15,471 bases of DNA, from contig CANQAO010000013.1 in assembly GCA_947589375.1 (NCBI GenBank), forward strand, positions 1-15,471, read 5' to 3'. The position numbers were made by a program, and so were the translations under genes. The stretch comes from an uncultured Bacilli bacterium. Lineage in GTDB: Bacteria; Bacillota_I; Bacilli_A; RF39; UBA660. Shown here in pieces: positions 7,273 to 14,114 of this stretch (position 1 is the stretch's first letter; each line of letters starts with the position of its first letter). Below the pieces are notes generated by a model. That model was not told the origin of the DNA. It did no database searches and saw nothing but the letters and a program-made list of their open reading frames with translations.

Positions 7273-7716
7273 TTAAATCTCGGCATCTTTGGCAGCACAA
7301 TCATTTAATTCTTTTGTGTCGCAGTTCATTTCAATGCCATCTTTTGTCGTGCAGTAATAATCACCGAATTTTAAATTACAGCAAGATAATTTACCATTTG
7401 TATGCATGATTACTTTACCACCAATTGGTTTATCGCCACTAAATTTAATCTCGGCCCCACTTTCAACAACTCTAGGTGTAGAATCTTTGGAAAAATTCAC
7501 CTCAACTGGTAAAGCTACAGTAGCTCCAGTGTTTGATTGTTCCTCAGTATAAGCATACTCCACCGCTTTCATAATTCCCCAAGCTTTATCCTTAGCCGCA
7601 TCTCTTCTAGCATTATTAATTACGTTTAAAACTGTTGGAGTTGTAATTAATGCGATAATCGCTAAAATAATGATAACCGCCAATAATTCTAATAACGTAA
7701 AACCTTTCTTATTCAT
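7273..7716 (-). CDS. Type IV prepilin / pseudopilin
   Basis: 147 residues from the chosen start, MNKKGFTLLELLAVI. This is a textbook class III signal: basic leader, cleavage after G5, Phe at +1, Glu at +5, then a hydrophobic helix to about residue 26. Such proteins are cut and N-methylated by prepilin peptidase and build type IV pili, competence pili or type II secretion pseudopili. The C-terminal domain has clustered Cys residues (SCCNL, YYCTT, NCDT, DCAA), possibly disulfides. An upstream ATG at 7737 reads through the ribosome site AAGGAGGAT as codons, so 7716 is the real start. It is the first gene of a two-gene unit placed downstream of valS under its own promoter. Confidence 0.88.
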   Translation of the reverse strand: MNKKGFTLLELLAVIIILAIIALITTPTVLNVINNARRDAAKDKAWGIMKAVEYAYTEEQSNTGATVALPVEVNFSKDSTPRVVESGAEIKFSGDKPIGGKVIMHTNGKLSCCNLKFGDYYCTTKDGIEMNCDTKELNDCAAKDAEI

Positions 7717-7748
7717 ACATATCCTCCTTATTCTCAAATGCTATATTT

Positions 7749-7777
7749 AATATATCATAATTATGATAAAAATGCAA
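7749..7777 (-). promoter_or_regulatory. Promoter of the pilin-like operon
   Basis: On the minus strand TTGCAT (7772-7777) and TATATT (7749-7754) are 17 bases apart. An alternative pair with TTGATT and TATGAT is also possible. A perfect palindrome fills most of the spacer. Confidence 0.5.
7753..7768. promoter_or_regulatory. 16-bp perfect palindrome, candidate operator
   Basis: TATCATAATTATGATA is identical on both strands. It lies between the -35 and -10 boxes of the pilin operon and overlaps the -10 by two bases, the right place for a dimeric repressor. It is followed by no U-run, so it is not a terminator. The AT-only centre lowers the certainty. Confidence 0.45.
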
Positions 7778-7802
7778 TCAATATTTAAGATATTGTCAAT
7801 TT

Positions 7803-10328
7803 TTAATTTTCATTCAACCTTTTTTCGATATTAGCTAGTTCAATTTTTTCTTTTTCTAATTGCGCTTTTTCATTGTCGACGATTTCTTTAGGGGCTTTAT
7901 TAACATAATTGGGATTCGCTAAAAGTTTCTCTCTGCGTGGAATAGATAAAAGTAAACGTTCTTTTTCATTAATTAATTTTTCCCATTCTAAAGCTTTATA
8001 CGCACTATTATCATAGTATAATTTAACCTCATCATTTTGGAAATTCATACTAGTGACATCTTTTTTAGTGCCGACCTCTGTTAATTTTAAAAGTCGATCT
8101 AAAACTTCTTTATTGGCTTTTAAAATCGCATTATCATAAACTAATGCTACATCTTTAACGTTATTAGTTAATTTAAATCTTCTAATTTTAGTAATAAGCT
8201 CAATCATATCTTCCATATCTTTAGCTTCTTTAAAATTAAAGTCTTTATTTACTTCTGGATATTTTGAAAGCATAATTGATTCTAAAGTGTCTGGTAATTT
8301 GGTATAAATTTCTTCCGTTACAAATGGCATAAATGGATGTAACATTTGTAAAATAGCTTTTAAAGTATAAATTAAAACCGATTTTGAAGTATCATTCATG
8401 TTAATTTTCGAAAGTTCAATATACCAATCACAAAAATCATTCCAAATAAAACTATATAAAGTGGACCCAACAATATTAAACTCATATTTTTCCATATGTT
8501 TTGTCACATTTTTAATCGTCGCATTTAATTTGTTTAAAATCCATTTGTCATAAATAGTTAAATTATCAAAAGTTTCATGATAACCTTCAGTATTCATTAA
8601 AACATATCTTGAAGCATTCCATAATTTGTTGATAAAATTCCAAGTTGATTTGATTTTATCCATATCAAATTTAATATCGGTACCACTAGCCGCCGTGGTT
8701 GATAAATAAAATCTTAAAGCATCGGCGCCATATTCTTCGATAACATCCATCGGATCAATACCATTACCTAAAGATTTACTAAATTTTCGTCCTTGTTTAT
8801 CGCGAATAAGTCCATGGATAAGACAATCTTTAAAAGGCCTTTTATCCGTGAATTCTAAACCTTGAAAGACCATCCGATTAACCCAAAATGGAATAATGTC
8901 ATAACCTGTCACTAAAACATTATTGGGATAATACCTTTCCATAAGATTAGTATTTTCCGGCCAGCCTAAGGTACTAAAAGGCCATAACGCTGATGAAAAC
9001 CAAGTATCTAAAACATCTTCATCTTGAACCCAGCCATCACCTTGAGGGGCTTCTTTACCAACATAGACCTCATCGTCTTTATACCACGCTGGAATTCGGT
9101 GACCCCACCATAACTGTCTAGAAATACACCAGTCGTAAGTAATTTCCATCCAATGTTTCATCGTTTTTTCATATCTAGCTGGTACAAAATTAACTTTAGC
9201 ATCTTTGTCTTTTTGAACTTCTAACACTCTATCAGCTAGTGGGCGCATCTTTACAAACCATTGTTTTGATAAATATGGTTCTACCGCCGTATGACTTCTT
9301 TCCGAATGGCCTACTGAATGGATAAGTTCTTCTACTTTAATTAAAATACCTTCTTCTTTTAAATCTTTTACTAATTGCTCACGGCATTCAAAACGATTTA
9401 ATCCAGCATATTTACCACATTTCTCATTCATTGTAGCATCTTTATTCATGATGATAATTTTTTCTAAATTATGTCTTTCGCCGACTTCAAAGTCGTTAGG
9501 ATCATGGGCCGGAGTTATTTTAACAACCCCGGTGCCTTTTTCCATATCCGCATGTTCATCAGCAATAATGGGAATTGGTTTATTTAAAACTGGTAAAATA
9601 GCATTTTTACCAATATACTTTTGATATCTTTTATCTTTCGCATTAACCGCAACCGCCGTATCTCCAAATAAAGTTTCGGGTCTCGTCGTCGCAACATCTA
9701 AATATTCATCTGTACCTTCAATAAAGTATTTTAAATGATAAAAAGCTCCCGGCTCATCTTGATAAATAACCTCTTCATTAGATAAAGCCGTCATCTGCAC
9801 AGGATCCCAGTTGATAATACGCTCGCCTCGATAAATTAAACCTTTGTTATATAAAGTGATAAAAACATGTTTAACCGCTTCGGATAAACCTTCATCTAAA
9901 GTAAATCTTTCTTTGGTATAGTCTAAAGCTAAACCTAAAGTCGCCCATTGTTTATGAATATTATCGGCATATTCTTCTTTCCACTTCCATGCCGCTTTAA
10001 GCCACTCTTCTCTATCCATTTCCCGGGGATTAATCCCTTCTTCACGCAGTCTTTTATCAACTTTTGATTGTGTCGCAATTCCCGCATGATCCATACCAGG
10101 AAGCCATAAAGCATCATAACCTTGCATTTTCTTAAAACGGATTAAAATGTCTTGAAGAGTTGTATCCCAAGCATGGCCTAAATGCAGTTTACCGGTGACA
10201 TTAGGTGGGGGAATAACAATCGCATAAGGTTTTAATGAAGTATCCCCACTTTCAAAATAGCCTTTATTTTTCCAAGTTTCATACTTCCCTTTTTCAACTT
10301 CTAAATGATTGTATTTTTTATCTAGCAT
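7803..10328 (-). CDS. valS: Valyl-tRNA synthetase
   Basis: Charges tRNA-Val with valine and edits mischarged threonine. Class I signatures are HLGH (49-52, in GKLHLGHAWD) and the second catalytic loop GRKFSKSLGNG, where KFSKS (515-519) replaces the common KMSKS. The CP1 editing domain is marked by TTRPETLFGD (214-223) and AHDPNDFEVG (274-283). WCISRQLWWGHRIPAWY (400-416) is typical of ValRS. The C-terminal 55 residues form the basic/acidic coiled-coil arm that distinguishes ValRS from IleRS. 841 residues is at the short end for the family. The start overlaps the HD gene by 11 bases and has a GAGGG ribosome site inside that gene. Controlled by the T-box leader upstream of the HD gene. Confidence 0.97.
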   Translation of the reverse strand: MLDKKYNHLEVEKGKYETWKNKGYFESGDTSLKPYAIVIPPPNVTGKLHLGHAWDTTLQDILIRFKKMQGYDALWLPGMDHAGIATQSKVDKRLREEGINPREMDREEWLKAAWKWKEEYADNIHKQWATLGLALDYTKERFTLDEGLSEAVKHVFITLYNKGLIYRGERIINWDPVQMTALSNEEVIYQDEPGAFYHLKYFIEGTDEYLDVATTRPETLFGDTAVAVNAKDKRYQKYIGKNAILPVLNKPIPIIADEHADMEKGTGVVKITPAHDPNDFEVGERHNLEKIIIMNKDATMNEKCGKYAGLNRFECREQLVKDLKEEGILIKVEELIHSVGHSERSHTAVEPYLSKQWFVKMRPLADRVLEVQKDKDAKVNFVPARYEKTMKHWMEITYDWCISRQLWWGHRIPAWYKDDEVYVGKEAPQGDGWVQDEDVLDTWFSSALWPFSTLGWPENTNLMERYYPNNVLVTGYDIIPFWVNRMVFQGLEFTDKRPFKDCLIHGLIRDKQGRKFSKSLGNGIDPMDVIEEYGADALRFYLSTTAASGTDIKFDMDKIKSTWNFINKLWNASRYVLMNTEGYHETFDNLTIYDKWILNKLNATIKNVTKHMEKYEFNIVGSTLYSFIWNDFCDWYIELSKINMNDTSKSVLIYTLKAILQMLHPFMPFVTEEIYTKLPDTLESIMLSKYPEVNKDFNFKEAKDMEDMIELITKIRRFKLTNNVKDVALVYDNAILKANKEVLDRLLKLTEVGTKKDVTSMNFQNDEVKLYYDNSAYKALEWEKLINEKERLLLSIPRREKLLANPNYVNKAPKEIVDNEKAQLEKEKIELANIEKRLNEN

Positions 10329-11049
10329 CTTTTTCCCTCTTTTCTATATAGGTATCAATATTCGTTTTGATTTTTGCAAATTGTTGTTGTAATTCCTTAT
10401 TGGGATATAAATCCATGATTTGCATAATATATTTTTCTTTTTTAATAAGCTTTAAACTAGAAAGAAAATTAATATCAAAAACAAAACTTAAATGAAGTGC
10501 GATATTATCGGCATCAGTTTTTAAATTAGTATGTAAAACTTGCTTCTGATGATTAATTTGTTCCATTACTTTATCTGAAATTAAAGAATTATCATTATAG
10601 GTAATTAATTTATCTAAGGCATCTAAATATAAAATATCAATTTTATCGGCATCACGAACTATTTCACATATTAATTTACTTCGATCACTAATGCCATCTA
10701 AATTATACTTATTGTGATACTTAACAGCTTCGAAAACTGTCTTTTCATAGTCTTTATCGATAAAAACCTTTTCTTTTAAAATTTCATAACCTAAATCACC
10801 ATGATCGATACTATCTTTATCAGCATAAGTGTGATACTTTTTAAATTGTTCAAAACGGCCAATATCATGAAATAGTCCCGCTAGTTTAGCCATATTTTGA
10901 TTATTAAAATCTAAATTTAAGGCTTGGGCAATTTGGGCACATAAATGGGCAACTCTTAATGTATGGTTAATTTTAAGTAAAATTGGTTTCCCTAAATATT
11001 TGTAATTTTCGGTATAATCTAGAAATTCTTTTACAGCTTTATCAAACAT
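10318..11049 (-). CDS. HD-domain metal-dependent phosphohydrolase
   Basis: 243 residues with an HD fold. H29 lies in the first helix (KINHTLRVAHL), then the H61-D62 pair in LAGLFHDIGRFEQ, H73 and H112 (VKYHNKYNL), and D133/D135 in RDADKIDIL, the expected order of HD metal ligands. HD enzymes cleave phosphate esters of nucleotides or second messengers; the substrate cannot be told from sequence. It is the first gene after the valine T-box and overlaps valS by 11 bases, so its expression should rise when tRNA-Val is uncharged. That placement would suit a starvation or nucleotide-pool role, but it is not the long RelA/SpoT type. The start at 11049 has a GGAGGG site about 5 bases upstream. Confidence 0.85.
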   Translation of the reverse strand: MFDKAVKEFLDYTENYKYLGKPILLKINHTLRVAHLCAQIAQALNLDFNNQNMAKLAGLFHDIGRFEQFKKYHTYADKDSIDHGDLGYEILKEKVFIDKDYEKTVFEAVKYHNKYNLDGISDRSKLICEIVRDADKIDILYLDALDKLITYNDNSLISDKVMEQINHQKQVLHTNLKTDADNIALHLSFVFDINFLSSLKLIKKEKYIMQIMDLYPNKELQQQFAKIKTNIDTYIEKREKDAR

Positions 11050-11063
11050 GTAAACCCTCCTTC

Positions 11064-11093
11064 AAAAGAAAAACGCCCTTACTATAAGGACGT
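11064..11093 (-). terminator. Regulated terminator of the valine T-box
   Basis: Stem of 9 pairs between 11085-11093 and 11073-11081 (ACGTCCTTA with TAAGGGCGT, one G-U) with a three-base loop, then TTTTTCTTTT on the minus strand. It directly follows the T-box sequence, as expected for the competing terminator. Confidence 0.88.
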
Positions 11094-11291
11094 CTATTAC
11101 GTGGTACCACCTTAATTTATAAGCCTTGCTTACCTTAAATCGTTAACGCCGATTTAGCGAAATATCCTACTTGTTTCAGATATTTAGCTCCCAAGCTACC
11201 TTCAAATAGTCTTCATTAAGGAAAACTTTCAGCGATTATTTTCCCTCTCTTTTAATTACTAACTACTTTACTCCTCTTGTTCTAAGCCATT
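11064..11291 (-). ncRNA. T-box leader, valine specific
   Basis: A tRNA-sensing transcription-attenuation leader. On the minus strand, in order, it has AGTA motifs, AGAGAG, the distal stem I segment with GCTGAAAG enclosed by GGAAAA/TTTTCC, the specifier region GAAGGTAGCTTGGGAGC, and the conserved T-box AAGGTGGTACCACG (11100-11113). The specifier codon reads GTA (11197-11199), a valine codon, agreeing with valS downstream. Uncharged tRNA-Val should pair with the T-box and prevent the terminator at 11064-11093 from forming. The regulated unit is HD gene plus valS. Confidence 0.93.
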
Positions 11292-11297
11292 AAATTC

Positions 11298-11325
11298 ATT
11301 ATACTATTTTTAATTTTATTGTCAA
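11298..11325 (-). promoter_or_regulatory. Promoter of the T-box / HD / valS operon
   Basis: Minus-strand TTGACA (11320-11325) and TATAAT (11298-11303) are both full consensus, with a 16-base spacer. The -35 overlaps the stop codon of the LamG gene. It is the strongest sigmaA-type promoter in the window. Confidence 0.85.
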
Positions 11326-12284
11326 CTTTCTAACCTATAAAGGACTTTATTAATTTCATAATTATTTTCATCATCACTCGCACTTATAGCTTTTTTATAG
11401 ACGATAAAATTGTGCATGTTCCCACTAAAGCTAACTGGTTGTAAGGCCACAGCCTGTTCATTACCATTTTCTGTATAAATGTTAGTGCGCGCTGTATCAA
11501 AAGGATTTTGTCCAATTGTTAAAGTCTGACTAGCTTGACTAAACTGCATGCCATGTTTAGGTTCGGTATGACCAACCATTTTACCATTAATATAAACCGT
11601 GATATTTTTGCCACTAATCATGGTAACTGTTAATTGAATATATTTTCCAAAGATAAAATCATCATTCATATTAACACTAACGCATTCTGGGTTGGGTCTT
11701 TGACTAGTAGGCATAGTTGAGCCAAATGGTCTTTCATCATTACTCCTTAATTTATGATACTCACTATTATCATAACAAAAATTAACAGCATCTATTCGGT
11801 TTGAACTTTCAGAAAGTGATGGCATCGGACCAATATTAGCAAAAATACCGCCATTTAAATTCCAAAGACCAATAACCTCGTTACCACTATTTTTACTAGG
11901 GACACGAATAACTGTCGATATAGTAATACCATTATCACTACTATAATTAGCATCGGCTACATTAGCTGTAATCGCTCCATTAGCAAAACTGATACTGCGT
12001 TCGTTATTATCATAAGTAATTCCCCCACTTTTATTACCATGATGATTATTGCCCGTCAAATCATACCATATATTACCACGAAATGGTTGATCACTATCAT
12101 ATAAAGCGACAATATCTTGTCTTTCAGCATATGGCGTTTGAATTTTTAATAAAGCTTGTTCTTTCATTTTATCCATCGCCAGTTTACGATTGCCTAAAAC
12201 AGCTAACGTACCCATCGTAACTACTAAAAACAAGGCTAACATACCATATAAAAGAGCCGAACTAATAAAGCCATTTTTTTTCAT
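11322..12284 (-). CDS. Membrane-anchored LamG/concanavalin-like surface protein
   Basis: 320 residues from the chosen start. The N-terminus MKKNGFISSALLYGML plus a hydrophobic run to about residue 31 resembles a class III signal (Gly then Phe) but lacks the Glu at +5, so either a pilin-like anchor or an ordinary signal anchor is possible. From about residue 55 the protein looks like a LamG/ConA-type jelly roll: ALYDSDQPFRGNIWYDLTGN, a central ITISTVIRVPS strand, and near the end VTVYINGK-like text (ITVYINGKMVG) and HNFIVYKKAIS. Such domains bind carbohydrates or other surfaces. The start at 12284 has AGGAGGGG upstream; the longer frame begins inside its promoter and is rejected. Monocistronic, between the spore block and the valS operon. 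Confidence 0.8.
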   Translation of the reverse strand: MKKNGFISSALLYGMLALFLVVTMGTLAVLGNRKLAMDKMKEQALLKIQTPYAERQDIVALYDSDQPFRGNIWYDLTGNNHHGNKSGGITYDNNERSISFANGAITANVADANYSSDNGITISTVIRVPSKNSGNEVIGLWNLNGGIFANIGPMPSLSESSNRIDAVNFCYDNSEYHKLRSNDERPFGSTMPTSQRPNPECVSVNMNDDFIFGKYIQLTVTMISGKNITVYINGKMVGHTEPKHGMQFSQASQTLTIGQNPFDTARTNIYTENGNEQAVALQPVSFSGNMHNFIVYKKAISASDDENNYEINKVLYRLES

Positions 12285-12306
12285 AAGGCCCCTCCTATCT
12301 TTTATT

Positions 12307-12335
12307 ATTATACAATATATATATTTAGAAAACAA
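12307..12335 (-). promoter_or_regulatory. Promoter of the LamG protein gene
   Basis: Minus-strand TTGTTT (12330-12335) and consensus TATAAT (12307-12312) are 17 bases apart. Transcription should start near 12300, leaving a leader of about 16 bases that contains the AGGAGGGG ribosome site. Confidence 0.7.
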
Positions 12336-12348
12336 GTTATTTTATCGG

Positions 12349-12385
12349 AAAAAAATAGACCTTTATCATGTTCTAGGTCTATTTT
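12349..12385 (-). terminator. Terminator downstream of the ysxE-like gene
   Basis: A perfect 11-bp stem, AAAATAGACCT with AGGTCTATTTT (12352-12362 and 12375-12385), encloses a 12-base loop. On the minus strand it ends in seven T, so it stops transcripts from the spoVID-ysxE side. On the plus strand the flank is CCCAC, giving no terminator. Confidence 0.82.
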
Positions 12386-12413
12386 CCCACATAAAATACA
12401 TTAGGTGATTTAT

Positions 12414-12590
12414 ATGCGAGGATATTGGTTTGGTCGCGGTAAATGGTGTATTTTAGGTTTAATTTGTCTAGTTTTAATTTTTTATCAAATTGTCATTACC
12501 TTATTTATCGTGACTAGATTTAATGTTTTTCTATTGTTTCTTTTTGCTATTTTTGGGTTCTTTTGTTTTCTCAAGCTGTTTTGGTGGTAA
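12414..12590 (+). CDS. Possible small two-helix membrane protein (doubtful)
   Basis: 58 residues, beginning MRGYWFGRGKWCILGLICL. After a basic Trp/Arg-rich start there are two long hydrophobic stretches (about residues 11-33 and 38-55) and a Trp-Trp end. AGGTGA lies 6 bases upstream of the ATG. It fills the otherwise empty gap between ysxE and the LamG gene and ends 20 bases inside the 3' end of ysxE on the opposite strand. No convincing plus-strand promoter or terminator is visible. T-rich sequence easily gives Phe/Leu/Ile-rich frames, so this may be chance. No family recognised. Confidence 0.4.
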   Translation: MRGYWFGRGKWCILGLICLVLIFYQIVITLFIVTRFNVFLLFLFAIFGFFCFLKLFWW

Positions 12591-13446
12591 GCCTAATAGT
12601 TTTATACATAATATCAATTTCATGGCTTATCTTTTTACACATTTCTAGTTCGCTACCTTTAAATTCAATTAAAGGTGGCATACTAATAAGCGTAATTAAA
12701 AGTTTTTTTTCATCATCCGTTAAGGGATAACTATTTTCATATTCTTTTAAAATATCACCAAAATCAAAATCTAAAGCGTGATTGCGATAAAGTTTATATA
12801 AATCAAAAACCGGACTACCAATTTTAGCTTTATCCCAGCTTACCAAAAAGGAACTTTCATTGCGAATAAAATGGTCGAGTTTTAAGTTATTATGTAAGAC
12901 GACATCTCGTCTTTTTCTTTTGTCTTTAACTAAATCATGCCATGTTTCCAAATTCTCTTTACAGGCATCAATACTATCATACATCACATTAATATTGCGT
13001 GCCAGTAAATACTCACTAGGACTCATAAAAACTTTGCTTTCAATTAAGGTAATAATATCTGTATAGTAACCGTATAGATAGTTTAAATTAGCATCAATGT
13101 CTTCGTAAATCTCTTCATAATAATTAGGTTCAACCTCTTTATAATGCGTAGTTTTGCTGTGTAAAAGCGCTACTAAGGTAATTAAATCGAGAATTTGTCT
13201 TTCTTTTGGAATGTCAAAACTAGACACATATTCGGTAATTTGATATTCATCATTATGAATGTCATTGATAAACTTTGGCATATAGTCAAAATTTCGAGAT
13301 TTTAAATAATCCAAAATTTTCAGATTCACTTTTTGATCTTTAAAAACATATTTGCCTTCATTAGTGGTGGCGATACTAACATTACCAACATTTTGGTATC
13401 TAGTAGGTACTAAAGAATAATTTTTTAAAGCTTCATTAATTTTCAT
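12571..13446 (-). CDS. ysxE: YsxE/CotS-like kinase-fold spore protein
   Basis: 291 residues with a degenerate aminoglycoside-phosphotransferase/CotS-type kinase fold. A KYVFKDQK strand (32-39) carries the candidate ATP-Lys. The catalytic-loop region is VVLHNNLKLDHFI (182-194), and SWDKAKIGSPVFDLYKLYR (203-221) corresponds to the usual D-W-x-x-A-x-x-G-x-P-x-x-D-L. The loop normally reads H-G-D-x-x-x-x-N; here it is H-N-N and the Asn position is His192, so catalysis is doubtful. The family sits in the spore coat in Bacillus. Assignment rests mainly on position: it overlaps the SpoVID-like gene by 11 bases and lies on the valS side, the same order as B. subtilis spoVID-ysxE-valS. No clear ribosome site of its own, so translation probably depends on coupling. 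Confidence 0.7.
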   Translation of the reverse strand: MKINEALKNYSLVPTRYQNVGNVSIATTNEGKYVFKDQKVNLKILDYLKSRNFDYMPKFINDIHNDEYQITEYVSSFDIPKERQILDLITLVALLHSKTTHYKEVEPNYYEEIYEDIDANLNYLYGYYTDIITLIESKVFMSPSEYLLARNINVMYDSIDACKENLETWHDLVKDKRKRRDVVLHNNLKLDHFIRNESSFLVSWDKAKIGSPVFDLYKLYRNHALDFDFGDILKEYENSYPLTDDEKKLLITLISMPPLIEFKGSELEMCKKISHEIDIMYKTIRLTTKTA

Positions 13447-14068
13447 TCGTCGGAATAATTAATTTATCGCCAATTTTCACTTCGGCTAAATCATTATAGA
13501 TATTTAAATCTTCTTGCGTAACACCATAGTCATTGGCAATCGATTCAAGCGTATCGTTTTCAGTAACAATATGGATTTTATAAATAACATAACTTTCATT
13601 TTCATCTAAATCATCAAATAATGATTTTACATTGACATTTCGCTCTTCATTGGTTTCTTCTTTAGGCTCTTCTGATGTTGACTCTTCCCTTACCTCTTCT
13701 ATAGGTTCTTTAATATCGTTTTCCATGATAACCTCCTTTTCTTTTTCAAAGATTCCGTCAATAGCTAATTCAATATTGACCGCTAAAGTACGGTTATTTA
13801 TAACTTCGTAATAAAAATCACTAATGTCTACAGTCGCATCACGAGTATCGTATTTTTTATCAATATTGATATTAAATGGTAATTCATATTCAAAAACATC
13901 CAAATTAGGGCTAGTGTCGGTCATTTTATAATCACCACTGATAATAAATTTTCCGGTGATGATATTATCATCAAACTCCTCTAATTCATGTTCAAGCGAT
14001 ATACTATTAATCAAGGCCACATTAGTGTCAAAATTAATATCTTGTTTAAATGGAACTATTTTTTGCAT
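13436..14068 (-). CDS. spoVID: SpoVID-like spore coat morphogenetic protein with C-terminal LysM
   Basis: 210 residues in three parts. Residues 1-115 form a beta-rich domain (FDTNVALINSISLEHELEE, ITGKFIISGDYK, FDVF-like YELPFNINI, then VDISDFYYEVINNRTLAVNI), the kind found at the start of SpoVID/SafA-type coat proteins. Residues 116-156 are an acidic Glu-rich linker. Residues 164-206 are a LysM domain (YKIHIVTENDTLESIANDYGV, ending IGDKLIIP) that binds peptidoglycan. B. subtilis SpoVID is much longer (575 residues) because of its acidic middle, so this is a compact version. AGGAGGGG precedes the start. Overlap with the YsxE-like gene and linkage to valS support the call. Likely role: attaching or encasing the coat on the forespore. 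Confidence 0.82.
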   Translation of the reverse strand: MQKIVPFKQDINFDTNVALINSISLEHELEEFDDNIITGKFIISGDYKMTDTSPNLDVFEYELPFNINIDKKYDTRDATVDISDFYYEVINNRTLAVNIELAIDGIFEKEKEVIMENDIKEPIEEVREESTSEEPKEETNEERNVNVKSLFDDLDENESYVIYKIHIVTENDTLESIANDYGVTQEDLNIYNDLAEVKIGDKLIIPTNEN

Positions 14069-14114
14069 GTAATCCCCTCCTAAATAATTATATTAATTTT
14101 ATTGATTTATATGT

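Noticed and set aside
9935..10117. Second minus-strand frame inside valS
   Set aside because: Out-of-frame shadow within the conserved N-terminal region of valS, with no ribosome site.
12190..12408. Plus-strand frame over the LamG gene start
   Set aside because: Antisense to the LamG gene start, promoter and the ysxE terminator; no start signals.
12860..13066. Plus-strand frame inside the ysxE-like gene
   Set aside because: Antisense shadow of a gene supported by overlap coupling and synteny.
14069..14114. Separate promoter for the SpoVID-like gene
   Set aside because: A TATAAT-like stretch is present but no matching -35 at 16-18 bases, and a sigma-E reading is poor; in AT-only sequence this is not supportable.
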